Shown here piece after piece: positions 16,492 through 24,357 of a DNA stretch of 64,000 bases. Below the pieces are notes generated by a model, which did not search any database, was not told the origin of the DNA, and saw only the letters and a program-made list of their open reading frames with translations. The DNA lies in NCBI RefSeq assembly GCF_049445855.1, contig NZ_JBMSDV010000005.1, forward strand, positions 62,001-126,000, in the 5' to 3' direction. The stretch comes from JAGOCV01 sp049445855. GTDB lineage: Bacteria; Pseudomonadota; Gammaproteobacteria; Burkholderiales; Burkholderiaceae_C. The translations under genes were made by a program, and so were the position numbers. Numbering within the stretch: the first letter of the stretch is position 1; each line of letters starts with the position of its first letter.

Positions 16492-17380
16492 CCGGCAATG
16501 CTAGCCGTTCTGGCGACGGGGCCGTTGGCGGCTCGATGGGTTCCAGCACCATGGTCGAGGGGGCACCCTGCATGGTCGTCGCATACTCTTCCTGCCGCAG
16601 CCGTTGCAGGGCATCGAGACAGTAGTGCGCGAACCAGAGCGACGAGAAGGCGAACACCAGCGTGTAGATCCAGATTGCCACCGGCACAAGGATGACGAAG
16701 GCGGCTGCGAACAGCGCGCCCGACGCCCACACGATGCTCGGCGCTGCGCCGAGATATCCTGTGAGCACACCGATACCCAGCAGCCAGCCTCGATGGCGGC
16801 GCAGAAGTTCACGACGCTCGTTTGCGCTGGCGTGGTCAGCCAGCGCGTCGAAACTCATCACGCGATAGGTCAGCCAGCCCCAGATGAGTGGTGGCAACAC
16901 CAGGATCAGTGGCGGGATCAGCCACAGCGGCATGGACACCACGAGCGCAATGATGGCCAGCAGCGTCACACCCAGCGAGCGCAGCATGCTGCCGATGAAA
17001 GAGCCGCCGCGCTTGCGCTCGAGCGCTGCAAAACGGCGCTCCGCCACCAGCGAGGTCAGCGCGGGCGTCATGAGTGCGGCGACAACCAGCAGCGATACGA
17101 GCACGAGCACCGGCGTCACCGCGAAGATGACGATCAGCGGCGCGACGACGGTCTTGAGGTTACTGGCACCGAAGCGCTCGAGCCATCCCCAAAGGCTGGT
17201 CAGCAGCGACGACGAGTCCAGCATCGCACGCACCCATTCCACGGCCGGGTCCCAGTAGAAATAGCCGAGCCCGAACGACAGCGCGACCATGAGCACCAGC
17301 GGCAGGAAAGAGAGTGCGATCACACGCGGATGCAGGCAATACGCCACCGCACGCCAGAACGAATCGAGAAGCAGGGTCAT
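16463..17380 (-). CDS. EI24/CysZ-like membrane protein
   Basis: A 305-residue polytopic protein of the EI24 domain family, which includes the sulfate transporter CysZ. Hydrophobic helices occur near residues 22-42, 75-105 and 135-165, and a long pair lies in the second half. Family-type stretches include YRVMSFDALADHASANERRELL. A proline-rich cytoplasmic tail (PPTAPSPER to PPPPAGR) ends the protein. No cysteine-biosynthesis genes are nearby, so sulfate transport is not implied. It lies 15 bases after the sterol desaturase-like gene and overlaps the CinA-like gene. Confidence 0.75.
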   Translation of the reverse strand: MTLLLDSFWRAVAYCLHPRVIALSFLPLVLMVALSFGLGYFYWDPAVEWVRAMLDSSSLLTSLWGWLERFGASNLKTVVAPLIVIFAVTPVLVLVSLLVVAALMTPALTSLVAERRFAALERKRGGSFIGSMLRSLGVTLLAIIALVVSMPLWLIPPLILVLPPLIWGWLTYRVMSFDALADHASANERRELLRRHRGWLLGIGVLTGYLGAAPSIVWASGALFAAAFVILVPVAIWIYTLVFAFSSLWFAHYCLDALQRLRQEEYATTMQGAPSTMVLEPIEPPTAPSPERLALPDDPPPPAGR

Positions 17381-17395
17381 GGCCGGAGCTTACCT

Positions 17396-18355
17396 TTACG
17401 CACGCCGTCCGAACAGACGCTTGAGGCCCAGCCATTGCTGGGACCAGAAGCCGCGACCGTAATCGCGCGCCTGCTCCACCTGATCACGGATGCCGGTCGG
17501 GTCGTAACGCAACTGGAAATCGGCCGTGCGGAACAGCATGTCCCACCACGGCAGCAGCACGCCGAAGTTGCAGCCGCCCAGTGTGCCGCGTTCGGCGCCC
17601 TCGTGGCCGATGCCGACGCTGTGATGTCGCCGATGGAAGCGCGGACTGATCCAGAGCCGCTCGCCCATTTGCCCGAACCACAGCTTCAGATTCGCATGCT
17701 GGAAGCTCTCGCTGAGTTGCGTGAGCGCAACGATGGCGACGAACTGCCCCGGAGGAACGCCGATCAGCCAGGCCACCACGACGATGATCGTGTCGCGCAG
17801 CACGTCGTCCAGCAAGTGGTTGCGGTTGTCGCTCCACATCGTCATCTGGCGCTGCGAGTGGTGCAACGCGTGCAGGCTCCACCACCAGTTCAGCTCGTGC
17901 TGGCCGCGATGGATCCAGTAGTCCACGAAGTCGAACACCACCAGGTAAATGAGGAACGCCACGATGGCCTGGTCGGTCACGCCCGGCCAGAGCTCGTCCA
18001 GATGCAGCGTGTGCAGCCCGGCAACGCGCAACATGCCGAAGACGTCGTCGAGCAACGGGGTGAGCGTGAAGAAAAGTGCGAGACGGAACAGTCCGAGGCG
18101 ATGGATCAGTGTGTAGAGGATGTCAATACGGATGGCTGCGCGATCGGTGACGGGCTCGACCGGTCGCAGCCGCTGCAACGGACCGAATACGAGCAGCAGC
18201 ACGGCGATCTGGAGCAGCCCGACCAGCAGCCAGCCGGTGGCTGCGAAACCGTCTTCCAGCAGGTTGGACAGGCCGAGCGCCACCATGAGGGGCTGGATCA
18301 CCGACTCGAACAGTGCCTCCTGCGCCTGCGCGAACAAGTCGGTCAATGCGTCCAT
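17396..18355 (-). CDS. Sterol desaturase/fatty acid hydroxylase family protein
   Basis: A 319-residue membrane di-iron oxygenase. The histidine clusters of the fatty acid hydroxylase superfamily are visible: HRGQHELNWWWSLHALHHS, then NRNHLLDD, then FHRRHHSVGIGHEG. There are about four to five membrane helices. Bacterial members hydroxylate or desaturate lipids, carotenoids or hopanoid/sterol-like molecules; the substrate here is not known. The ATG at 18355 overlaps the stop of the deacetylase gene (TGATG), showing translational coupling. A GTG one codon earlier is an alternative. Confidence 0.85.
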   Translation of the reverse strand: MDALTDLFAQAQEALFESVIQPLMVALGLSNLLEDGFAATGWLLVGLLQIAVLLLVFGPLQRLRPVEPVTDRAAIRIDILYTLIHRLGLFRLALFFTLTPLLDDVFGMLRVAGLHTLHLDELWPGVTDQAIVAFLIYLVVFDFVDYWIHRGQHELNWWWSLHALHHSQRQMTMWSDNRNHLLDDVLRDTIIVVVAWLIGVPPGQFVAIVALTQLSESFQHANLKLWFGQMGERLWISPRFHRRHHSVGIGHEGAERGTLGGCNFGVLLPWWDMLFRTADFQLRYDPTGIRDQVEQARDYGRGFWSQQWLGLKRLFGRRA

Positions 18356-19242
18356 CACTTGTGCGCCTTGGCGGCGATCCAGTCCTGGTATTGCGGATGT
18401 TCACGCAAGGTGCGGAAGCAGAAGCCTTTCGCCTTGAGGCCGACGATCAATGGCTCCAGCACTGCCGGCGCCCACGGATCGTTGCGTGACCAGATGCCCA
18501 GATGTGCAAGCAGCACATCGCCACTGCGGATGCTGCCCAGCGCCCGATCGAGCAGGACGCTGTTGGGGTATTGCTCGCTCGACAACTCGTCGCCCAGAAA
18601 GCCCGCCGGCGACCAGCCGACGTGCTGCCAGCCACACTGGCGCGCCGCCATGAGCAGCGCAGGGGACGTCTTGCCACCCGCGGCGCGGAACAGCGGGAGC
18701 GTCTTCTTGCCGGTGATGGCCTCAAGTCGCAGCGCGGCATGCTCGATGTTCCGGCAATACTCGGCAGCGGTCCATATCTGGTCACGCCCGGCCTTGTCGC
18801 CGGCCGACGCGCGAATGCGGAAGCGCGTGCCGTCCGCGCGGTTGATGTCTGCGCGCCAGTAGGCGTGGTCCCAGGTGTGCGAAGCGAACTCATGCCCTTC
18901 CGCCGCGCGGGCACGCCACCACGACGCCCAGTGGTCGCCGAGACTGCCGTCGCCCACCACGGTCTTCTCGTTCGCGCCGAAGAAGGTCACGCGCACCTGC
19001 TGGCGGTTGAGCACGTCGGCCACCAGTGGTGCGATGGCCATGTGTCCGGTGTCGAAGGTGAGATACGCGGGCTTGCCGCACTGTGCGCCGGATGGCTCGC
19101 CCTGCGCGAGGACGCCGGGATGCCATGCCGCAAGCACGGCAGCCAGCGCCGCGCAGGACAAGCCCCTGCGCGTCAGGCCACGCCGGATCGCGCGCGACGG
19201 CACATGCTCAGCGCGCCGCGTGATCAAGTGTCCAGACGCCAT
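18355..19242 (-). CDS. Polysaccharide deacetylase (NodB homology) family protein
   Basis: An exported carbohydrate-esterase-4-like protein of 295 residues with an N-terminal signal sequence (RRGLSCAALAAVLAAWHPGVLAQ, twin-arginine-like). The NodB motifs are YLTFDTGH, SHTWDH (metal-binding histidines) and FRAAGGK. The first motif is TFDTG instead of TFDDG, so the second, metal-binding aspartate is Thr; activity may be altered. The ATG at 19242 overlaps the upstream beta-propeller gene by 35 bases; a GTG at 19203 just after that gene's stop is a possible alternative start that keeps the signal peptide. Confidence 0.82.
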   Translation of the reverse strand: MASGHLITRRAEHVPSRAIRRGLTRRGLSCAALAAVLAAWHPGVLAQGEPSGAQCGKPAYLTFDTGHMAIAPLVADVLNRQQVRVTFFGANEKTVVGDGSLGDHWASWWRARAAEGHEFASHTWDHAYWRADINRADGTRFRIRASAGDKAGRDQIWTAAEYCRNIEHAALRLEAITGKKTLPLFRAAGGKTSPALLMAARQCGWQHVGWSPAGFLGDELSSEQYPNSVLLDRALGSIRSGDVLLAHLGIWSRNDPWAPAVLEPLIVGLKAKGFCFRTLREHPQYQDWIAAKAHK

Positions 19243-20191
19243 GGGGAGAGGTTCCCACCTTGACCTGCCGCACGATCTTGCGGGTGGTCGTGTCGATCAC
19301 CGTCAGCTTGCGGGCCCAACGCGATGTCACCATCAGCAGCTTGCCGTCGGCCGAGATGTCCATGCAGTCCGGTCCGCCGGGCGCGGGGAAGCTGTCCACC
19401 ACCGTCATGGTGTGATAGTCGATCTTGCTGATCGAGTTCGCCACACGGTTGCTCACGAATACGTGCTTGCGATCGCCGGCCGAACGGAATGCATGCGCGC
19501 CTGCGGCCGTCTTGATCTTCTGCACCGAGCGCGGCGTACCGCCTGTGACGTCGAAAACTTCCACGCTGTCGCTGCCTGTCAGGCCCACAAGCATGTAACG
19601 GTCATCCGGCGTGCCGAACACATCGGCCGGCATCGGGCCGGTCCTGGTGCGCCACTTGATGCTCTGCGTCGCCAGATCAACCGCGACCAGCTCGTCGCTG
19701 TCCTGCATGGTGATGAAGGCTGTGGTGCTGCGCGAGTCGATCCAGATGTGACTCGGCGTCTTGCCCGACGGAATGCGCCTGGCCAGCGCGAGATCCTTGC
19801 CGTCCCAGCGATAGATATCGATGTGATTGAGCCGGTTGGCAGCCGTCACGAACCACTTCATGTCGGGCGAGAAACGCAGGTGATAGGGGTCGAGCGTGCC
19901 ACGCACGGTGCGCTGCACTTCAGCCGTGCGCGGGTCGACGAACAGCAGTGAGTCGCCCGCCGAGTTCGCGATGATGAGCGACTTCTCGTCGGGCGTCAGG
20001 TAGAGGTGATGGGGCTCCTTCCCGGTGGGAATGCGGCGCAGTTCAGTCCAGTTGGCCGGATCGATCACGCTGACCGTGGCGTCGAGCGAGTTGAGCACGA
20101 AAACCACGCTGGACAGGGCCGAAGCGGCGCCCGGCCATGCCACCGCCGCAACAACGGCCAGAGCGGCCACACAACGCGCGAGAAAATTCAC
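19208..20191 (-). CDS. Exported YVTN/YncE-type beta-propeller protein
   Basis: A 327-residue secreted beta-propeller. The signal peptide (VNFLARCVAALAVVAAVAWPGAASA) is followed by repeated blades with the pattern V-V-D-x-x-T-x-x-x-x-x-I-P-x-G-x-x-P-H-x. Examples are VIDPANWTELRRIPTGKEPHH, VVDSFPAPGGPDCMDISADG, and IDTTTRKIVRQVKVGTSPHG. The start is inferred to be the GTG at 20191, because it begins the signal peptide and no ATG fits. The gene heads the operon with the deacetylase, desaturase-like, EI24 and CinA-like genes. Propellers of this kind bind ligands or scaffold proteins; no enzymatic residues can be named. Confidence 0.8.
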   Translation of the reverse strand: MNFLARCVAALAVVAAVAWPGAASALSSVVFVLNSLDATVSVIDPANWTELRRIPTGKEPHHLYLTPDEKSLIIANSAGDSLLFVDPRTAEVQRTVRGTLDPYHLRFSPDMKWFVTAANRLNHIDIYRWDGKDLALARRIPSGKTPSHIWIDSRSTTAFITMQDSDELVAVDLATQSIKWRTRTGPMPADVFGTPDDRYMLVGLTGSDSVEVFDVTGGTPRSVQKIKTAAGAHAFRSAGDRKHVFVSNRVANSISKIDYHTMTVVDSFPAPGGPDCMDISADGKLLMVTSRWARKLTVIDTTTRKIVRQVKVGTSPHGVWTLDHAAR

Positions 20192-20262
20192 AAAGAACCC
20201 GTGGGAAAACAGCTTTGGAGCAGCCTTGGAGTGTAGCCGGGGCCTGCTGCTAGGATTTGGCG

Positions 20263-21033
20263 ATGGACCTGACCCGCATTGATGGCGTGGGGCTTGAAGT
20301 GCAACGCGTTGCAAGCCCTCCCGGTTTACCCCCGAAAGCCCCGCTGGTGTTTCTTCATGAAGGCCTGGGCAGCGTGGCCATGTGGCGCGACTGGCCCGAA
20401 CAACTTTGCGCCGCCACCGGCCGCGAAGGCTGGGTCTACTCACGCCGGGGCTATGGTCGATCGGAGCCCGTGCCGGACGTGCGCGGTTCAGGACGGCTGG
20501 AAGCCGACTACCTGCACCGGGAGGCCTGGGACGTATTGCCTGCCCTGTTGAAGTCGCTGGGCATCGAGAAGCCGGTTCTCGTGGGCCACTCGGACGGCGG
20601 CAGCATTTCGCTGCTGCATGCGGCGCGGTACGCGGTCACGGCATGCGTCGTGATGGCACCCCACGTCATCGTCGAAGAGGTTTCCATTGCGTCGATCACC
20701 CAGGCACGCGATGCATTCGAGGCCGGCGGCCTGCGCGACCGGCTGGCGCGCTACCACGCCGATGTCGACGTCGCGTTCTGGCAATGGAACGACATCTGGC
20801 TCAGTCGCGAATTCAGGGCTTTCGACATCCGGGAGGAATGTCGTGCGATCACCGCGCCGGTGCTCGCCATCCAGGGCGTGGACGATCCCTACGGCACGAT
20901 GGTGCAGATCGACGACATCCGGCCCGCCGGGCCCATCGAGCGGCGCAAGCTCGCGGCCTGCGGCCACTCGCCGCATCGCGACCAACCCCTGCAGACGACG
21001 GACGCCATCCGCGAATTCCTCGCGTCGCAATGA
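20263..21033 (+). CDS. Alpha/beta-fold hydrolase
   Basis: A 256-residue hydrolase. The oxyanion motif is LVFLHEGLGS, and RRGYGRS precedes the nucleophile elbow VGHSDGGS. A late GVDDPYG loop probably carries the acid and ACGHSPHRDQP the catalytic histidine. The HEGLGS (rather than HGxxG) start is typical of a subgroup of putative esterases/lactonases. The ATG at 20263 is preceded by AGGA at a good distance; a TTG at 20257 is less likely. It is divergent from the propeller operon. Substrate unknown. Confidence 0.85.
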   Translation: MDLTRIDGVGLEVQRVASPPGLPPKAPLVFLHEGLGSVAMWRDWPEQLCAATGREGWVYSRRGYGRSEPVPDVRGSGRLEADYLHREAWDVLPALLKSLGIEKPVLVGHSDGGSISLLHAARYAVTACVVMAPHVIVEEVSIASITQARDAFEAGGLRDRLARYHADVDVAFWQWNDIWLSREFRAFDIREECRAITAPVLAIQGVDDPYGTMVQIDDIRPAGPIERRKLAACGHSPHRDQPLQTTDAIREFLASQ

Positions 21034-21064
21034 GGCGTCCGGGCGACGTGACGGTCTGCCCGCC

Positions 21065-21796
21065 TCAGGTCGTCAGCAGCGCCAGGTCGGCCGGCGTCAG
21101 CCAGCGCCATTGGCCGGGCGGCAGGTCTTCCGGCAGAACAAGCCCGCCGATGTGCGAGCGATGCAGCCCCTCGACCCGGTTGCCCGCGGCCGCCACCATG
21201 CGCTTGACCTGGTGGTACTTGCCCTCCAGCAAGGTAAGCCGCAATGAACACGCTCCCGTCGCCTCGCATGCCGCTGCGCGCACGGGCTTCGGATCGTCGT
21301 CCAGCACGACACCTGCCATCAGCTTGTCCACCTGCGCGGCGTCCACGGGATGCTTCGTGACGACCTCGTAGACCTTGGGCACGTGTTTGCGCGGAGAGCT
21401 CATGCGGTGGATGAACTGTCCATCGTCCGTCAGGAGCAGCAGGCCCGTCGTGTCCTGGTCCAGGCGGCCCACTGCCTGCACGCCTTGCACCGCCCCCTTC
21501 TGCGGCCGCTGGCGCAGCGGCGCGGGCAGCAGTGTGTAGATGCTCGGCCACGTCGAAGGTTTCTGCGAGCATTCGACGCCGGCAGGCTTGTGCAGCATGA
21601 CGTAGGCCTTGGCGTGGTACTGCCAGCGCTGCCCCATCACGTCGAACTCGAGGCCTTCGACTTCAAAGGCTTCGAACGGGTCATTGCAGACGCGGCCGGT
21701 TACCAGAACGTGACCTTGTTGCACCAGACCGACACAAACGCGTCGCGTGCCGAAACCTTGGGAATAGAGAATGTCTTGCAACTGCATGTCGGGCAT
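21065..21796 (-). CDS. rsuA: 16S rRNA pseudouridine synthase RsuA family
   Basis: Converts a uridine of 16S rRNA (U516 in E. coli) to pseudouridine. The 243-residue protein has an S4-type RNA-binding N-terminus (LQDILYSQGFGTRRVC) and the catalytic aspartate in AVGRLDQDTTGLLLLTDDG. It also has KVYEVVTKHPVD and the LLEGKYHQVKRMVAAAGNRV motif near the end. The start may be the ATG at 21796 or the next ATG at 21787. Convergent with the hydrolase gene (31-base gap). Confidence 0.9.
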   Translation of the reverse strand: MPDMQLQDILYSQGFGTRRVCVGLVQQGHVLVTGRVCNDPFEAFEVEGLEFDVMGQRWQYHAKAYVMLHKPAGVECSQKPSTWPSIYTLLPAPLRQRPQKGAVQGVQAVGRLDQDTTGLLLLTDDGQFIHRMSSPRKHVPKVYEVVTKHPVDAAQVDKLMAGVVLDDDPKPVRAAACEATGACSLRLTLLEGKYHQVKRMVAAAGNRVEGLHRSHIGGLVLPEDLPPGQWRWLTPADLALLTT

Positions 21797-21875
21797 GCCC
21801 GATTGTGTAACAGCTTCGTGATATGGAACGCCGGCTGAAGTTACACTTGGCTACAACTCATTCTGCAAAGGACGA

Positions 21876-22616
21876 ATGCGCGTGGACGGCTTCGGAGCCT
21901 GGATGATCGCGGGGGCCGCACTGCTGGCCGGCGTGGTTCTCGGCGCTTTTCTTCACGCCTGGTGGGTCGTGCGCCAGGCACGGGCCCAGCGCCGCATTCC
22001 GGCGTACTGGCCGCTGACGATGCGCCTGGTGGCCAACAGCGAGGAACGGCGCGTCTGGCGCTGGTTGTCGCGGGCATTTTTCGATCATCACGTGATGATC
22101 AAGATGCCGGTCACGCGCTTTACCCTGCCCCGCTCCAAGGACGAAGGCGGCGAGTGGCACGAGATGCTCAATGCCGCCTATTGCACCTTCACCATCGTCG
22201 ATTCCGAAGGCCGCGTCGTGGGGTGTGTGGATGTACCGGGCCACGTCGGCATCAGCAAATCGACACGCGTGCTCAAGCAGTCGTTGCTGGACCAGTGCGG
22301 CATCAGCTACTGGGTGGTCACCTCGAGCAGCCTGCCCGCGCTGGCCGACATCCGGCGCGAGTTCCTCGGCCCCGAGGCTGCGGCCGTCCAGCCCGGCAGC
22401 CGACCGACCGTCAACCCGCAAGTCACGAATGCGCAAGGCGAACTGCGCGCCACCCTCGAACGCAAACGCAGCAGCAAGCGCGTGGTCGAATTCGACCCGA
22501 TGACCTCGGACCCCGCCGACTTCATGAACAGCAAGCAACTCGAGGAATTCGACCCGCGCAGCGAGCCCAATTCATTCCTGGCTCCGCTGGACAGCCGGCT
22601 GGGCGAACTGCGCTGA
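21876..22616 (+). CDS. DUF2726-like membrane-anchored protein
   Basis: A 246-residue protein of unknown function. One N-terminal membrane helix (residues 8-30) is followed by a soluble domain resembling DUF2726: VANSEERRVWRWL, a FTIVDSEGRVVGCVDVPG strand pair and KQSLLDQCGISYWVV, an endonuclease-like core pattern. The last third is hydrophilic and probably disordered, with two related EFDP repeats (VVEFDPMT and LEEFDPRS). The acidic residues expected of an active nuclease core are partly replaced, so no activity is claimed. Confidence 0.55.
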   Translation: MRVDGFGAWMIAGAALLAGVVLGAFLHAWWVVRQARAQRRIPAYWPLTMRLVANSEERRVWRWLSRAFFDHHVMIKMPVTRFTLPRSKDEGGEWHEMLNAAYCTFTIVDSEGRVVGCVDVPGHVGISKSTRVLKQSLLDQCGISYWVVTSSSLPALADIRREFLGPEAAAVQPGSRPTVNPQVTNAQGELRATLERKRSSKRVVEFDPMTSDPADFMNSKQLEEFDPRSEPNSFLAPLDSRLGELR

Positions 22617-22629
22617 CGCGCACAGGGGG

Positions 22630-23196
22630 CTAGCCCCGCGTGGCCTCGAGGTGCACCTCGACCTCGCGCTCGACAAATCGCCACTCCGGCGTGGCGCGAA
22701 GCTTCTCCAGCAGTTCGGAAAATGCGGGTGCTTCCAAAGGCTCGAATTCGAACCAGGTCAGGAAATCAAAGGGTTGCACTGTCGGCAGGTCGCGACAGTG
22801 ATGCAGCCTTCGAGCGATCGCCGGCAGATAACGCAGCCCTGTCTCGATGTGGCGTGACTGGGTTTCCAGCACGTCTCGTCGCTCATCCTGCGTCAGGGCC
22901 CACCAGGCGTCGGTCTTCCTGATCGGTATGAGAACCGCGAGGGTAGACTGCGCCCGGCCCAATCCTTCCTGCTTCGCAACCAGCGAGGTTTTCTCTTCGC
23001 GCGTCACGTAGCGCTCGTTGCTGGTGGTGCCGCTCAGCGTCCACGCGGCTGCAGCGTTGCCATGTGTGGAGGTCATGCGCAGACGTGGGGCGTCTGGCAG
23101 CCCCTCCCCCTTGATCCGGACAATCTTTGTGATGGCCCAGTCCCCGACGTCCCCGGCGGAGAAATGAAACAGTCTCGGAGATACGGTCGGGGGCAT
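22630..23196 (-). CDS. Chlorite dismutase-like haem-binding family protein
   Basis: A protein of about 188 residues resembling the small (lineage II) chlorite dismutase-like family. Characteristic stretches are PRLFHFSAGDVGDW, AVLIPIRKTDAWWALTQDERRD, GLRYLPAIARRLHHCRDL (region of the proximal haem histidine) and FDFLTWFEFEP. Whether it degrades chlorite depends on the distal arginine, which I cannot place with certainty; many relatives have peroxidase-like or unknown roles. I used the ATG at 23196; another in-frame ATG at 23232 adds 12 residues and would start just past the tmRNA terminator. No other perchlorate or haem genes are nearby. Confidence 0.75.
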   Translation of the reverse strand: MPPTVSPRLFHFSAGDVGDWAITKIVRIKGEGLPDAPRLRMTSTHGNAAAAWTLSGTTSNERYVTREEKTSLVAKQEGLGRAQSTLAVLIPIRKTDAWWALTQDERRDVLETQSRHIETGLRYLPAIARRLHHCRDLPTVQPFDFLTWFEFEPLEAPAFSELLEKLRATPEWRFVEREVEVHLEATRG

Positions 23197-23236
23197 GGCG
23201 TCAACTGGTGCTCGAACAGACCAATCTCCCATGCAA

Positions 23237-23273
23237 GAAAAACGCCACCCAGCCGATTCCAGCTGGGTGGCGT
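23237..23273 (-). terminator. Rho-independent-type terminator of ssrA
   Basis: AAACGCCACCCAGC (23240-23253) and GCTGGGTGGCGTTT (23262-23275) form a long stem with an 8-base loop just 3' of the tmRNA CCA end. On the minus strand it is followed by a run of T interrupted by one C. It separates ssrA from the chlorite-dismutase-like gene. Coordinates are good to within a few bases. Confidence 0.8.
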
Positions 23274-23284
23274 TTCATGCGTAC

Positions 23285-23661
23285 TGGTGGAGCTGGGGGG
23301 ATTTGAACCCCCGTCCACAAGCCTTCTCCGCGCAGTTCTACATGTTTAGCGGTCTGATTTGGATCTCACCAACTCCATCGCGCAGTCGCACGCTATGAAG
23401 CCGGCCAGTACCCTTTTTTCTCGCCACGCGCCAAGGTACCCGGTGCGCGGCCAGCCTATGTAGATTCCCTTGCAGCCTGGAGATCTTGCGATCCCCTTGC
23501 CCAGCCCATTGGCCAACTGTTGCAAGGCTCACCGGTATTAAGCGGCGAGTGCGAAACGTTCGTCGTTTGCAGTTAGTTTGTTTTCAGCGGTTTCACGAGG
23601 TGACTGAACCTCGACATGCCCTGCTGCGTGTCCGAACCCGTGTCGAAACCAGTGCAGCCCC
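23285..23661 (-). ncRNA. ssrA: Transfer-messenger RNA (tmRNA)
   Basis: Rescues stalled ribosomes by trans-translation. The 5' end GGGGCTG (complement of 23655-23661) pairs with CAGCTCC next to the 3' ACCA (ending at 23285), forming the acceptor stem. A T-arm with GGTTCAAATCC is present. The tag reading frame runs from 23571 down to the TAA at 23539-23541 and encodes ANDERFALAA, a tag known from Comamonadaceae-type betaproteobacteria. Total length is about 377 bases. A -10-like TAAAAT lies at 23671-23676, overlapping the gph stop codon. Confidence 0.96.
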
Positions 23662-23670
23662 GGACCGGGT

Positions 23671-23699
23671 ATTTTAGGCCTGCTTCGCCGATTGCAAGT
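23671..23699 (-). promoter_or_regulatory. Putative ssrA promoter overlapping the gph 3' end
   Basis: On the minus strand a TAAAAT hexamer (23671-23676) lies 9 bases before the tmRNA 5' end. A TTGCAA stands 15 bases further up (23692-23697), shorter than the ideal spacing. The -10 box overlaps the stop codon of gph, so ssrA could be read both from this promoter and by readthrough. Confidence 0.4.
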
Positions 23700-24357
23700 C
23701 AGACAGGAGCGAAAGTACCTGCAACGGCGAGTGCACAGTGGCGTGAGCGCCCCAGTTCGCCGTGTCCACATGGTCACCGAGGTACCCGTACTGGGCCGCC
23801 ACGGTCCGCATGCCAGCGGCATGCCCGGCGATGATGTCGCGCTCGTCGTCGCCGACATAGATGCAATGCGCAGGCGACACCCCCATCCGGCGCGCCGCCT
23901 CGAGCAATGGTGCCGGATGCGGCTTGGCATGCGGCGTCGTGTCTCCGCTGACCACGGCGGCGGCGGTTGCGAACAGCGGCATGCCGCGCGTCAGCGGATC
24001 GGTGAACCGCGCGGACTTGTTCGTCACCACACCCCACGCCAGGCCTTGCGCATGCAAACGCTCGATGAGCTCGGCGACGCCGTCGAAGGCGTAGGTGCGC
24101 TCGGTCATGCACGACTCGTAGTTACGGAAGAATTCCTCGCGCATCAACGGAAAATCCGGGTGGTCCGGCGTCATGTTGAAGGCAATGCCCAGCATCCCCC
24201 GCGCACCAGCGCCAGCCATGTGGCGGTAGTGGTCGAGCGGAAAGGAACTCAGCCCGCGCTCGACCCGCATGCGGTCGGCAGCAGCGCCAAGATCGGGGGC
24301 GCTGTCGATGAGCGTGCCGTCCAGGTCGAACAGCACGGCACGGACGTCATTGAACAT
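23674..24357 (-). CDS. gph: Phosphoglycolate phosphatase (HAD family)
   Basis: Dephosphorylates 2-phosphoglycolate. The 227-residue HAD hydrolase has motif I AVLFDLDGTLIDSAPD with the nucleophilic and acid/base aspartates, motif II VVTNKS, the motif III lysine in TTPHAKPHPAPL, and motif IV YVGDDERDI. The cap domain is of the small helical type, as in Gph. It overlaps ubiG by 11 bases and follows it; the same pairing is common in proteobacteria. It could also act on other small phosphoesters. Confidence 0.88.
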   Translation of the reverse strand: MFNDVRAVLFDLDGTLIDSAPDLGAAADRMRVERGLSSFPLDHYRHMAGAGARGMLGIAFNMTPDHPDFPLMREEFFRNYESCMTERTYAFDGVAELIERLHAQGLAWGVVTNKSARFTDPLTRGMPLFATAAAVVSGDTTPHAKPHPAPLLEAARRMGVSPAHCIYVGDDERDIIAGHAAGMRTVAAQYGYLGDHVDTANWGAHATVHSPLQVLSLLSDLQSAKQA

